A DNA stretch of 64,000 nt from an uncultured Pseudomonadota bacterium (GTDB lineage: Bacteria; Pseudomonadota; Gammaproteobacteria; Steroidobacterales; Steroidobacteraceae): positions 57,581-121,580 of the forward strand of contig CAIOZU010000028.1 in the NCBI GenBank assembly GCA_903862885.1, read 5' to 3'. Below are positions 43,769 through 52,573 of the stretch, in pieces. A program made the translations under genes and the position numbers. Position 1 is the first letter of the stretch; each line of letters starts with the position of its first letter. Below the pieces are notes generated by a model, which saw only the letters and a list, made by a program, of their open reading frames with translations, did no database searches and was not told where the DNA came from.

Positions 43769-46150
43769 TTAGTTGCGCGCGGCACCGAAGTGGTATGTCA
43801 CGTTGGCGCCCCACAGGCGTGGTTTGCCATAAATGCCCAGAGCAAGCCCTGCGAACTGTGAACTGTCAAAGGCATAGACACGATAGGCGCTGTTACCGAT
43901 GTTGGTGCCATAGGCAGAGAATTCCCAATGGCCGCCTGTCGGCTCATAACCTACACGTACGTTGGCTACGCTGTAAGACCCTTCCTTTTCAACGGGTGCG
44001 CATAGCACGGTGAAGCAGAAGCCTCCTGAATAGGTCACATCGGCCTGTACGGATGCGACACCATTGCCCAAACTATATTCATAGCGGGCCAGCGCGTTGC
44101 CAGAGAACTTAGGCGTTTGTGGCAAGTCGTGATCTTGGTACACCGGAATGCCGGTGTAAGCGTACCCCGGTAGGAGAATGTTATATACGCGGGTATTCAA
44201 GAACGAGGTGCCCACTTTGACGGTTAGGCCGGACATTGGACGTGAATTCAGTTCGATCTCCAAGCCGTTGGATTTGGCATCTAAATTAAGCACGCTCTGT
44301 ACAACGCCCACTTGTGCAAACGCCTGGTAGTCCTTGTAGTTGTAATGGAACAAGCTGGCATTGATGGACGTGGTTCGGTTGATGGTGGCCTTAATGCCCG
44401 TCTCGTAGGCTGTCAGTACCTCCGGTCGGTAAGGTATGCCGTTTAAGAAGGGCACTTCGCTAGGATGAAATGGTGTGCCGGTGGAAAACGTGAAGCCGCC
44501 GCTCTTGCCGCCACGATTGTAGCTGGCGTATAGCAACAAGTCGTCGCTGGGCTTGTAGTCCAGTTCTAAACGACCGGTCACGCCCGTGTAGGTTTTATCC
44601 GCATCGGCAGGTGTCACTTTTAGATCGGCAAGGCTATCGCCGGGTGCCGATGAGGACACTTCTCGGGAATTAAAAATGATGGTCACGGGCGGCTGATACA
44701 ACGGATCGAGAGGGTCTAGGCCGTTGGTGGGTGCATGGCCGTAATAAGAGCCGAGGCGCTCGTCGTGCCAATAACGCAGGCCGGTGATCAATTTGAATTG
44801 ATTATTCAGCGTCCATTCGTCTTGTGCAAAGACGGCCCACGACTTGGTGTCTTGAGAGTACTGCACTGAGGGGACGTACCCTATGAAATAAATCGGAAAC
44901 CCACCGTCGTAAGAACCGTTGTTTCGCATGCCGAACACGCCGCCGCTCACTTCATGGGGGCCCATGGTGCGTGCTAGCCGAAATTCCTGCGAGTACTGCT
45001 TGACGGAGTTGGATAGAAAAAACTGCACATCCACACCAGGGCCGGAATCGCCGTCTTCCAAATAATTTTTAGTTGAATGCTGAAAATCAGTGATCGACGT
45101 AAACGCTGTATCACCAAACTGGGTATCTACGCGAAGCGTAGATCCCAAAATCTGCCGATTCGCCATGGCTTTATCACCGGCCGCGGTGGTCCATGGGTTA
45201 GCGCCTAAGTTAATGTTAATCGCATCATTTCGATAGTTGCTACCTGACGAGAGCGGGTTGCTTCCCCAGAAACCACAGCCCTGATTCGCTGGTAAAACAG
45301 CGCCCTGGTAATTGTCATTGGGGCATGCGGGTTGGAAGACGTAACCACCGGCTTGACGCTCGTTCGGTGCGCGCATGTAGCGAAGTGTCAGGCCCACATT
45401 GGTGCCCTCCGCCGGCTGCCATTCAATGATGCCGCGCAGGGCATAGTGGTTAGCACCACCAAATTTTTGTGAGCCGGGGGTGACATCGGTGATGAAACCA
45501 TCATCCGTGTCGCGGATGGCCGAAAAACGCGCTTGCACGTTATCACTGAGGGGCCCTGAGATAGCGCCTTCATAGATGCGCTGGTTGTTGCTGCCCACCG
45601 ATAAGCTTGCGTATCCATCCAGTGTCTTGGTGGGTTTATTAGAGATGAATTGAATCGCGCCACCGGTGGCGTTGCGACCGAACAAGGTGCCTTGTGGGCC
45701 TCTCAGCACTTCAATGCGGGCGAGATCGAAAGTCGGGAAGCTTGCTGTGTTGATAGAGCTTGAGTAGCTGTCGTCTTGATAGACAGCGACGGGCGGTTCT
45801 TGTTGATCGCCGTAGTCATTTTGTGAGACGCCGCGGATATTCCAAACGACCGCGGAGGATGAGAATGCGTTTAACTTCAAGCTTGGGACTGCGCGGGCGA
45901 TGTCCGATGCGTTTTCGATATTTAAGGCTTTGAGGTCTTCTGCGCCCATGGCGGTCACGGAGATGCCAACGTCTTGTAGGCGCTGCTCGCGACGCTGTGC
46001 CGTCACGATGACTTCATTCAAGGAATCGGATGGTGTGGCGCTCGCGCTGTCAGCGGCTTTGGTGGTGGGGGCACTCAGTAGGACGGTGCCGGCGAGTGAT
46101 ACGGCCAGGCCGACCCGAGAGATTGATTTGAGAAGTGATGGCATCTTCAT
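43769..46150 (-). CDS. TonB-dependent outer-membrane receptor
   Basis: A 793-residue receptor. A signal peptide (VGLAVSLAGTVLLSA) is followed by a TonB-box-like EVIVTAQRREQ. The plug domain has DVGISVTAMGAEDL, VPSLKLNAFSS, NIRGVSQNDYGDQQEPPVAVYQDD and IEVLRGPQGTLFGRNATGGAIQFIS. The beta-barrel ends in GANVTYHFGAARN. This sphingomonad/marine-type group takes up diverse organic substrates as well as siderophores, so the ligand cannot be assigned. Divergent from the XRE-cupin gene. Confidence 0.92.
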   Translation of the reverse strand: MKMPSLLKSISRVGLAVSLAGTVLLSAPTTKAADSASATPSDSLNEVIVTAQRREQRLQDVGISVTAMGAEDLKALNIENASDIARAVPSLKLNAFSSSAVVWNIRGVSQNDYGDQQEPPVAVYQDDSYSSSINTASFPTFDLARIEVLRGPQGTLFGRNATGGAIQFISNKPTKTLDGYASLSVGSNNQRIYEGAISGPLSDNVQARFSAIRDTDDGFITDVTPGSQKFGGANHYALRGIIEWQPAEGTNVGLTLRYMRAPNERQAGGYVFQPACPNDNYQGAVLPANQGCGFWGSNPLSSGSNYRNDAININLGANPWTTAAGDKAMANRQILGSTLRVDTQFGDTAFTSITDFQHSTKNYLEDGDSGPGVDVQFFLSNSVKQYSQEFRLARTMGPHEVSGGVFGMRNNGSYDGGFPIYFIGYVPSVQYSQDTKSWAVFAQDEWTLNNQFKLITGLRYWHDERLGSYYGHAPTNGLDPLDPLYQPPVTIIFNSREVSSSAPGDSLADLKVTPADADKTYTGVTGRLELDYKPSDDLLLYASYNRGGKSGGFTFSTGTPFHPSEVPFLNGIPYRPEVLTAYETGIKATINRTTSINASLFHYNYKDYQAFAQVGVVQSVLNLDAKSNGLEIELNSRPMSGLTVKVGTSFLNTRVYNILLPGYAYTGIPVYQDHDLPQTPKFSGNALARYEYSLGNGVASVQADVTYSGGFCFTVLCAPVEKEGSYSVANVRVGYEPTGGHWEFSAYGTNIGNSAYRVYAFDSSQFAGLALGIYGKPRLWGANVTYHFGAARN

Positions 46151-46500
46151 GCATTGGTCCCTATTTCTTTTGAATTTTCAGACACTTGAACAATTTGTGA
46201 CATCGCGCGACGCGCGCGTTGCTTAGAAGTAAACGCTGTTTATATGGAATAGCATGCCGCGCATTCGCTGGTCAAGTCAGGATTGATCTTAATTTGTGGC
46301 GCCTACGCCACGTCGCGGTGCGCTGGCTTGACTATCGCCTGGCGTTGGATCGGTTTTTAGTGTGTTCGCTGGTGACGTGTGCTTGGCAAGCGCGGTGGGA
46401 GGGTCTTACTGACGGCTCGTTATTCCCCTAGACTGCTGTAAAACCACCGTCTTTTAGACGGCAACCCATTCACCGCGCTCCTTTAGGTTGGGTCCTCCGC
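46151..46500. promoter_or_regulatory. Divergent intergenic region with two inverted repeats
   Basis: This 350-base gap lies between the divergent TonB receptor and XRE-cupin genes and should hold both promoters. GTGGCG-CCTA-CGCCAC is at 46296-46311. CCGTCT-TTT-AGACGG is at 46447-46461, about 40 bases before the regulator start, a good place for an autoregulatory operator. On the minus strand a TTGACC lies about 18 bases before TATTCC, a weak promoter candidate. I see no gene in it. Confidence 0.4.
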
Positions 46501-47172
46501 ATGATCAAAAAAAAGCGATCCCGCAGCGCCCCAGCCAATGTCCAGACAGCCAGCGGTAGAAAAATCCGTGAGACGAACGGCGCTAAGCTTGGTCAGCAGG
46601 TGGGGCAGGCAGTCCGTCATCTGCGCACCGTCCATGGGTTAACACTGGGTGAGGTCGCAGGTCGTGCCGGCATCAGTCGGGCGATGTTGAGTCGGCTAGA
46701 AACCGGTGATGTCATGCCAAGCTTAGAGACGCTGGCTGCCCTAACCACGGCGTTGGGTGTCACCTTGTCCCAATTGCTGCAGCAGTCTGAGGGCCAGGTG
46801 ACGCCGGCTCAGTTGGTCAAGCGGGGAGAGGGTCTTGAGGTGGTCAGGCGCGGGACGAAGCGTGGGCATACCTACCACGTGTTGGCGGCAGATCGCGGGC
46901 CACGTAAGAGTTTTGAGCCCTTTCTGGTCACTTTGAACGATAAAAGCGAAGTTTTTCCCAGTTTTGAGCACGAGGGAACGGAGTTCATCTATGTACTGGA
47001 AGGATCGCTCAGCTACCGCTATGGTGATGAGAGCTATCCGTTGCGACCGGGCGATGCGCTCACTTTTGCAGGGCATGTGCCGCATGGTCCGGAGAAATTG
47101 GTGCGCCTGCCAATTCGTTTATTGTCGGTCATTATTTATGGCACGGACACCACGGCTCTGTCTGACGGTTAG
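46501..47172 (+). CDS. XRE-family transcriptional regulator with C-terminal cupin domain
   Basis: A 223-residue regulator. After a basic tail, an HTH_3 domain occupies about residues 35-90 (HLRTVHGLTLGEVAGRAGISRAMLSRLETGDVMPSLETLAALTTALGV). The cupin_2 domain is at about 140-215 (EGTEFIYVLEGSLSYRYGDESYPLRPGDALTFAGHVPHGPE). This layout is that of PuuR-like and amino-acid-utilisation regulators, whose cupin senses a small ligand. It stands immediately before the methylated-amine operon in the same direction, so it is the prime candidate regulator of that operon. Confidence 0.88.
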   Translation: MIKKKRSRSAPANVQTASGRKIRETNGAKLGQQVGQAVRHLRTVHGLTLGEVAGRAGISRAMLSRLETGDVMPSLETLAALTTALGVTLSQLLQQSEGQVTPAQLVKRGEGLEVVRRGTKRGHTYHVLAADRGPRKSFEPFLVTLNDKSEVFPSFEHEGTEFIYVLEGSLSYRYGDESYPLRPGDALTFAGHVPHGPEKLVRLPIRLLSVIIYGTDTTALSDG

Positions 47173-47518
47173 CTCGTGCGTAGGGCGCAACAGCCTTGCG
47201 TGAGAGTAAACGACGTGCTAAAAAAGACACCCGTTTCCAGCGACTGATTCCCAGCCGAGCCACCGGTGAGTGACTGGCTGTTCTGTCCGATTTTAGTAGT
47301 TCAGAGAGTGCCCCTCTGGTGGCCTGTCTGATGGGCCGTGCGGCGGTGCGTTGGGATCAGATGGTGAGTGCGCCATGCGCATGGAGTAGGAATGACTGTG
47401 TTGGATTATTTGTCTTTGACCTCCATCAGCGCCGCCGCTGTTGTCACTTCTCTGTAGGCGACGCATGCCACTTCGACTGCTGCGTTTTGGTCTCACACGT
47501 CAACATCCGGAGCCTCGG
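47173..47518 (+). promoter_or_regulatory. Upstream region of the methylated-amine operon
   Basis: This 346-base gap between the regulator and mgdA must carry the operon promoter. The clearest element is the perfect 12-base palindrome CCATGCGCATGG at 47373-47384, about 135 bases before the mgdA start, a candidate operator. I find no convincing -35/-10 pair and no known riboswitch. Short open frames here lack coding character. Confidence 0.45.
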
Positions 47519-48718
47519 ATGTTCACTCAGCATGATCAGCTAAAGTCGAGCTATGACGTGGTGATCATTGGTGCCGGTGGCCATGGGTTGGCTGCGGCCT
47601 ATTATCTCGCTCGCGATCATGGCATCACTAATGTGGCCGTGCTCGAGAAGGGATATATCGGGGGTGGTAACACGGGCCGCAACACCACCATCATTCGCTC
47701 AAACTATCTGACGCCGGAAGGTGTTCAGTTTTATGATGAGAGCGTGCGCCTGTGGCAGGATCTCTCACAAGATTTTGATCTCAACTTGTTTTATTCCACA
47801 CGTGGCCATTTTACTTTGGCGCACACCGATGCGGCGATGCGCACCATGCGCTGGCGAGCCGAAGTGAATAAGCATTTTGGTGTGCAAAGTGAAGCCGTGG
47901 ATGCTCAATCGGTGCAAGAAGCCGTGCCAATGATGGATATCAGTTGTGGTGGCCATGCGCCAGTGGTCGGTGCTTTGTATCATGCACCCGGCGCAGTGGC
48001 TCGTCATGATGCCGTTGCTTGGGGTTACGGGCGCGGTGCTGATCGGCGGGGTGTTGAAATTCATCAAAAGACCGAAGTGCTGTCGATTGAGACCACGGAT
48101 TCTGGCTCAGGTCCGGCTGTGTCCGGTGTGATGACCAATCGTGGTCACATCAGTACGAAAAGAGTGTTGTGTGCGGTAGCAGGCTCCACGCCGCGATTGC
48201 TCTCCATGGTGGGTTTGACCTCTCCTCTTTATATTCATCCCTTGCAGGCGATGGTTTCAGAGCCTGTGAAGCCCTGGTTGGATCCGATCATCGTGTCGGG
48301 GTCTTTGCATGTGTATGTGAGTCAAACAGCGCGTGGTGAGTTGGTGATGGGCGCCTCGCTCGATCCTTATGAATTGCATGCCACGCGGTCCACTTTGGAT
48401 TTTGCTGAATCCCTCTCGATGCACATGCTGGAGATGTTCCCTTTTCTAGGCGACGTCAAAGTGGTCAGGCAATGGGCGGGTATGGCGGACATGACGCCTG
48501 ATTTCGCGCCCATCATGGGTAAAACATCGGTCAAAGGTTTTTATCTGGATTCGGGCTGGGGTACGTGGGGTTTTAAGGCGACTCCAGTGTGCGGTAAGAC
48601 CATGAGTCACACCGTCGCCACCGACCAGCCCCACGCGCTGATCACCGGTTTTGGCTTGGATCGCTTCCGCCGCTATGCGTTGACCGGTGAGAAGGGTGCC
48701 GCGTCGGTGGGTCATTAA
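47519..48718 (+). CDS. mgdA: N-methylglutamate dehydrogenase subunit A (sarcosine oxidase beta-like)
   Basis: A 399-residue SoxB-like flavoprotein. VVIIGAGGHGLAAAYYLA is the FAD Rossmann motif. ARHDAVAWGYGRGA contains His163, the equivalent of the histidine that covalently holds FMN in heterotetrameric sarcosine oxidase. The C-terminal DMTPDFAPIMGKTSVKGFYLDSGWGTWGFKATP is the flavin-contacting end. By sequence alone it could be sarcosine oxidase beta. The adjoining gmaS and mgsABC genes point to N-methylglutamate dehydrogenase, which releases C1 units and regenerates glutamate. ATG 47519 is preferred; the frame is open to 47441. First gene of a tightly packed operon. Confidence 0.82.
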   Translation: MFTQHDQLKSSYDVVIIGAGGHGLAAAYYLARDHGITNVAVLEKGYIGGGNTGRNTTIIRSNYLTPEGVQFYDESVRLWQDLSQDFDLNLFYSTRGHFTLAHTDAAMRTMRWRAEVNKHFGVQSEAVDAQSVQEAVPMMDISCGGHAPVVGALYHAPGAVARHDAVAWGYGRGADRRGVEIHQKTEVLSIETTDSGSGPAVSGVMTNRGHISTKRVLCAVAGSTPRLLSMVGLTSPLYIHPLQAMVSEPVKPWLDPIIVSGSLHVYVSQTARGELVMGASLDPYELHATRSTLDFAESLSMHMLEMFPFLGDVKVVRQWAGMADMTPDFAPIMGKTSVKGFYLDSGWGTWGFKATPVCGKTMSHTVATDQPHALITGFGLDRFRRYALTGEKGAASVGH

Positions 48719-48985
48719 ATGAAAATCATGACCTGCCCGATCAATGGTCCTCGGCTAATCAGCGAGTTCGCCTATGCGGGCGAACTCAAAGCAATGCCCG
48801 ATCCTGCTCAAGCGACTGATGAGCAGTGGGCGGATTACGTGTTTAACAAGAACGGTCCTGCTGGCATAAAGCGAGAATGGTGGTGCCACACCTCGAGCGG
48901 TGTTTGGTTTATCGCTGAGCGAGACACCAGTCGTGATGTGATCGTGCGCACTTATCTGTATACGACAGAGGTCCCGCGTACATGA
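48719..48985 (+). CDS. mgdB: N-methylglutamate dehydrogenase subunit B (sarcosine oxidase delta-like), zinc ligands lost
   Basis: An 88-residue SoxD-like subunit starting directly after the mgdA stop (TAA then ATG, no gap). The family pattern is clear: CPINGPRLISEFAYAGE, WADYVFNKNGPAGIKREWWCH and WFIAERDT. In sarcosine oxidase delta, zinc is held by Cys6, Cys9, a His and a Cys four residues after it. Here Cys6 and His57 remain, but Cys9 is Asn and the last Cys is Gly61. This subunit probably does not bind zinc in the known way. It overlaps mgdC by 4 bases. Confidence 0.85.
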   Translation: MKIMTCPINGPRLISEFAYAGELKAMPDPAQATDEQWADYVFNKNGPAGIKREWWCHTSSGVWFIAERDTSRDVIVRTYLYTTEVPRT

Positions 48986-51879
48986 TGCGTCTACCGACCT
49001 TGCCGGGCGAATGGATTGACCGCACGCGCACGGTCACCTTCACCTTCGAAAATGAGCCGGTGACTGGCTATGTCGGCGATACGATTAGTACCGCACTGGC
49101 TGCTGAGGGAAAGCGTATTTTTGGGCGCTCTTTCAAGTATCACCGTCCGCGCGGTTTTTTGAGTTTTGCGAATCACGATGTGAACGTGATGACTCAGGTA
49201 GCGTCCATTGGTCGCAGCACGCCGAATGTTCGGGGTGATATGGAAGCGCCCATTGCGCATTCCAAGGTCACGGCGGTGAATACGCGCGGTGGCTTAAAGA
49301 ACGACCGGTTCGCTTTGTTGAATCATTTTTCGCGCTTTTTGCCGGTTGGATTTTATTACAAAGCGTTTCACAGTAAGCGGTTGTTCCCGATGTGGGAGCG
49401 CCTGTTTCGTCGACTCACGGGTCTTGGGACCGTTGATCTTGATGCATCACATCGTTCAACGCCTAAACGATATGACTTTTGTGATGTGCTGGTCATTGGC
49501 GCGGGTCCCTCGGGACTATCCGCCGCCTTAGCCGCCGCGGCGGCGGGAGCGGATGTTTTGTTGATTGATGAAAACCGGGCCCTAGGTGGTAGTGGTCTTT
49601 ATGCGCGTGCAGGCAGTGATGCGGTGGTTGCGAAGACGCAGGCACTCGTGAGCGCGGTGCGTGCTGAGTCACGGATTCGCGTACTGCTCTCAAGTTTTGC
49701 ATCCGGCTACTACGCGGATCATTGGGTATCGGTTATCGCGCCGGAAGCGATGGTCAAGGTACGCGCGCGTTCTGTAGTGATTGCGCAGGGGGCTTACGAG
49801 CAACCGTGCGTGTTTCGCGGCAATGACTTGCCAGGCGTCATGCTAGCCAGTGGCGCGCAGCGCTTGATGTATCGCTTCAGCATCGGTCCCGCGCGTCGGA
49901 TCACGCTGCTCACCGCGAATGCTGAAGGCTATGCCGCGGCACTCGATGCGAAGAGCCGTGGTATCGAAGTCGAGTGCGTGCTTGATTTGCGCGCCACGCC
50001 CGGACCGGACAGCACTGCTTTGATGGCCCAACTGACGCGCCAAGGTATCCGTGTGGTGACTGATGTCCAACCGATTGAGGCGGTCGCCGGTCGTGCGGGG
50101 TCCGTTGCTCGTCTGCTTTATCGAGTCGCTGGAGTGGAAGATTCGGTTGCAGTCGATGGCATTTGGATGAGTGTCGGCTTTGCGCCGGCGAATGCGTTTT
50201 TGCATCAGGCAGGTGCAGGGATGCGCTATGAGTCCTCCATTGAGCAGTTTGTACCGGAGCGTTTGCCGGCAGGCCTTTACGCGTGTGGCAAAGTCGCGGG
50301 CGCGTATTCGCTCGATGCACGTATGGCGGATGGGGAGCGTGCGGGTCGTCAGGCGGTCAGTGCGTTGGGTGCGATGGATTCGTTGCCAGTGGCGCCCGTG
50401 TTAGCACCGATTGAGTGTCCCAATCATCCCTACCCGGTGTTTGCTCATTTGGCGGGCAAGGAATTTGTAGATTTCGATGAAGATCTGCAGATCAAAGACA
50501 TTGAAAACGCCTGTCAGGAAGGTTTTGATTCCACTGAGCTGCTGAAACGTTACTCCACTATGGGTATGGGGCCCAGTCAGGGTAAACACTCTAATCTGAA
50601 CGCCTTGCGGATTTTGGCTGCTTGGCGTGGTGATGCCCTGGGTGAGCATGCGCTGACCACGTCAAGGCCCATGTTTCATCCGGTGCCGATGTCACATCTG
50701 GCGGGTCGCGGTTTTATGCCCGAGCGAAAGACGCCCATGGATGCGGACCATGCCGCCTTAGGAGCGGTGTGGATGCCAGCAGCTAACTGGCGACGTCCTG
50801 AGTACTACGCTGTCGACGGCGTGAGTCGTGAGGCCGCTATCACCGCTGAGGTGCATGCTGTTCGCACCGGCGTGGGTCTGATTGATGTGGGCACGCTCGG
50901 AAAAATTGAAGCGCATGGGTCACAGGCTGGCGAATTTTTGGATCGGATTTACACCGCGCGGTACTCCAATCTCAAAGTCGGGATGACTCGTTATGGGTTG
51001 ATGCTCGACGAGGCGGGCGTGATCATTGATGATGGCGTGATCGCGCGGCTTGCGCCTGAGTGCTTTTATTTCACCACGACGACCGGTAATTCCGCGACCT
51101 TATTTCGTGAGTTTGGCCGTTTAGCCACCTGGTGGGGGCTCCCCGTGGGGCTCGTCAATCTCACCGGACACTACGCTGCGTTCAATCTGGCAGGTCCTCA
51201 CTCGAGAGCCGTGCTTCGAACCCTCACGGATCTGGATTTATCGGATGCCGCTTTCCCTTATTTGGCGGTCCGGGAAGGCTTAGTCGCGGGCGTGCCGTGT
51301 CGCTTAATGCGGGTGGGCTTTGTGGGTGAGTTAGGTTACGAAATCCATTTGCCTTTTGAGTCGGGAACGGAAGTGTGGCGTGCCTTGTTGAATGCCGGCA
51401 AGGCGTCTGGCATCCGGCCGTTTGGCGTGGAGGCACAGCGAATGCTGCGCTTAGAAAAAGGCCATGTGATTATTGGGCAAGACACGGATGGCGTGACCAA
51501 TGCCTTGGAAATTGATGCGCCTTGGGCCATCAAAATGGATAAGCCCTTTTTTATTGGGCAGAGAAGTTTGGCTGTCCTTGCTAAGCAGCCCTTACGACAG
51601 ACATTGGTCGGCTTTCAGATGCCGCTCGGGGTCACTGAACGGCCTAAAGAGTGTCATCTCATCATTGATCAAGGCCGGATCGCTGGTCGGGTCACGAGCG
51701 TGGGTTTCTCGCCCACCTTAGGTCGTGTGATTGGATTGGCTTTGGTCGATCCAGTGGTTGCTGCGCATCCCACCTTGCGGGTTCGCATGGACGCCGGGGT
51801 AGAGGTTCTGTTGGAGGTGACATCGCATCCCTTTTACGATGCAGCGGGCGCACGCCAAAAGATGGAGGTGGCCTCATGA
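48982..51879 (+). CDS. mgdC: N-methylglutamate dehydrogenase subunit C (sarcosine oxidase alpha-like)
   Basis: A 965-residue SoxA-like protein, the usual length. The N-terminal domain (about 10-110) is Fer2_4-like (FENEPVTGYVGDTISTALAAEG, FKYHRPRGFL). A dinucleotide-binding domain follows ([20 protein letters not shown], about 167-186; SVGFAPANAFL). The C-terminal third (about 590-960) is a GcvT aminomethyltransferase fold (MPAANWRRPEYY, GLIDVGTLGKIEAHG, LRLEKGHVIIGQDTD) that hands the methylene group to tetrahydrofolate. Context with gmaS-mgsABC favours N-methylglutamate over sarcosine as substrate. Overlaps both neighbours by 4 bases. Confidence 0.85.
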   Translation: MMRLPTLPGEWIDRTRTVTFTFENEPVTGYVGDTISTALAAEGKRIFGRSFKYHRPRGFLSFANHDVNVMTQVASIGRSTPNVRGDMEAPIAHSKVTAVNTRGGLKNDRFALLNHFSRFLPVGFYYKAFHSKRLFPMWERLFRRLTGLGTVDLDASHRSTPKRYDFCDVLVIGAGPSGLSAALAAAAAGADVLLIDENRALGGSGLYARAGSDAVVAKTQALVSAVRAESRIRVLLSSFASGYYADHWVSVIAPEAMVKVRARSVVIAQGAYEQPCVFRGNDLPGVMLASGAQRLMYRFSIGPARRITLLTANAEGYAAALDAKSRGIEVECVLDLRATPGPDSTALMAQLTRQGIRVVTDVQPIEAVAGRAGSVARLLYRVAGVEDSVAVDGIWMSVGFAPANAFLHQAGAGMRYESSIEQFVPERLPAGLYACGKVAGAYSLDARMADGERAGRQAVSALGAMDSLPVAPVLAPIECPNHPYPVFAHLAGKEFVDFDEDLQIKDIENACQEGFDSTELLKRYSTMGMGPSQGKHSNLNALRILAAWRGDALGEHALTTSRPMFHPVPMSHLAGRGFMPERKTPMDADHAALGAVWMPAANWRRPEYYAVDGVSREAAITAEVHAVRTGVGLIDVGTLGKIEAHGSQAGEFLDRIYTARYSNLKVGMTRYGLMLDEAGVIIDDGVIARLAPECFYFTTTTGNSATLFREFGRLATWWGLPVGLVNLTGHYAAFNLAGPHSRAVLRTLTDLDLSDAAFPYLAVREGLVAGVPCRLMRVGFVGELGYEIHLPFESGTEVWRALLNAGKASGIRPFGVEAQRMLRLEKGHVIIGQDTDGVTNALEIDAPWAIKMDKPFFIGQRSLAVLAKQPLRQTLVGFQMPLGVTERPKECHLIIDQGRIAGRVTSVGFSPTLGRVIGLALVDPVVAAHPTLRVRMDAGVEVLLEVTSHPFYDAAGARQKMEVAS

Positions 51880-52562
51880 GTGGCGTCTTGTCACCGCCAC
51901 GGCGCTCGCCCATTGAAGAATGGCTCGCTCAAGCGACTGAGGGCACTCGCTTGCGGCAGGGAATGGTACAGCCGCTCCAACTGCACAGCACCACGCTACA
52001 GGGTACGGCAGTGAGTCTGACCGAACTGTCCTGGCGTCGACGGTTGGGTCTTAAGGGCCCCGGTGCGGAAGCTTGGTTGGGGGCTCAAGGCTTTGCGCCG
52101 GCACCGGCAGCCAACAGCTGGCAGCGCGTGGGCGGGGCGTTGGTTGGGCGTTTGGCGAACTCAGAATTTTTAGTTGAAGCGCTCGATGCGGGCGCTCAGA
52201 CTGCAGTGGCCTCGGCCGCGGCGGTCTTGTATTCCGCGGTACGTCCCGTCGGTGTGTATCCGGTGGTGCGTCAGGATCTAGTGCTTCGTCTGCAAGGGCC
52301 TGAGTTGAATACGCTGTTGCGACAGATCTGCGGCGTTAATTTTAAGCCACTGCTCGCCGATGCGCCGGCTGAGCGGGGGACTTTGCTGATGACCTCTATG
52401 ATCGGTGCGGGGGTGGTCGCTATCCCGATGCGGGTGGCTTCTGCGACCGAGCTTATTTTGTGGGTCGATCCCAGTTTTGCGATGTATTTTTGGACCACGC
52501 TGCTGCAAGTCGCTGCCGAACTCGGTGGCGGTGTCTTGCTCGACCCATCTACTGAAGTCTGA
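51876..52562 (+). CDS. mgdD: N-methylglutamate dehydrogenase subunit D (sarcosine oxidase gamma-like)
   Basis: A 228-residue SoxG-like subunit. LSWRRRLGLKGPGAEAWLGAQGFAP and VVRQDLVLRLQGPELNTLLRQICGVNF show the gamma-subunit pattern, a GcvT-related fold without its own cofactor. It starts within the mgdC stop (ATGA) and ends 11 bases before gmaS. It completes the four-subunit enzyme. The gamma subunits are the least conserved, so the call leans on order and length. Confidence 0.78.
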   Translation: MSGVLSPPRRSPIEEWLAQATEGTRLRQGMVQPLQLHSTTLQGTAVSLTELSWRRRLGLKGPGAEAWLGAQGFAPAPAANSWQRVGGALVGRLANSEFLVEALDAGAQTAVASAAAVLYSAVRPVGVYPVVRQDLVLRLQGPELNTLLRQICGVNFKPLLADAPAERGTLLMTSMIGAGVVAIPMRVASATELILWVDPSFAMYFWTTLLQVAAELGGGVLLDPSTEV

Positions 52563-52573
52563 GGGGGGAACCT

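Noticed and set aside
46219..46431. 70-codon open frame in the divergent TonB-receptor/regulator gap
   Set aside because: Codon use looks non-coding and it spans an inverted repeat; more likely promoter DNA.
47319..47543. Short open frame before mgdA
   Set aside because: Runs across the mgdA start in another frame; no family signal.
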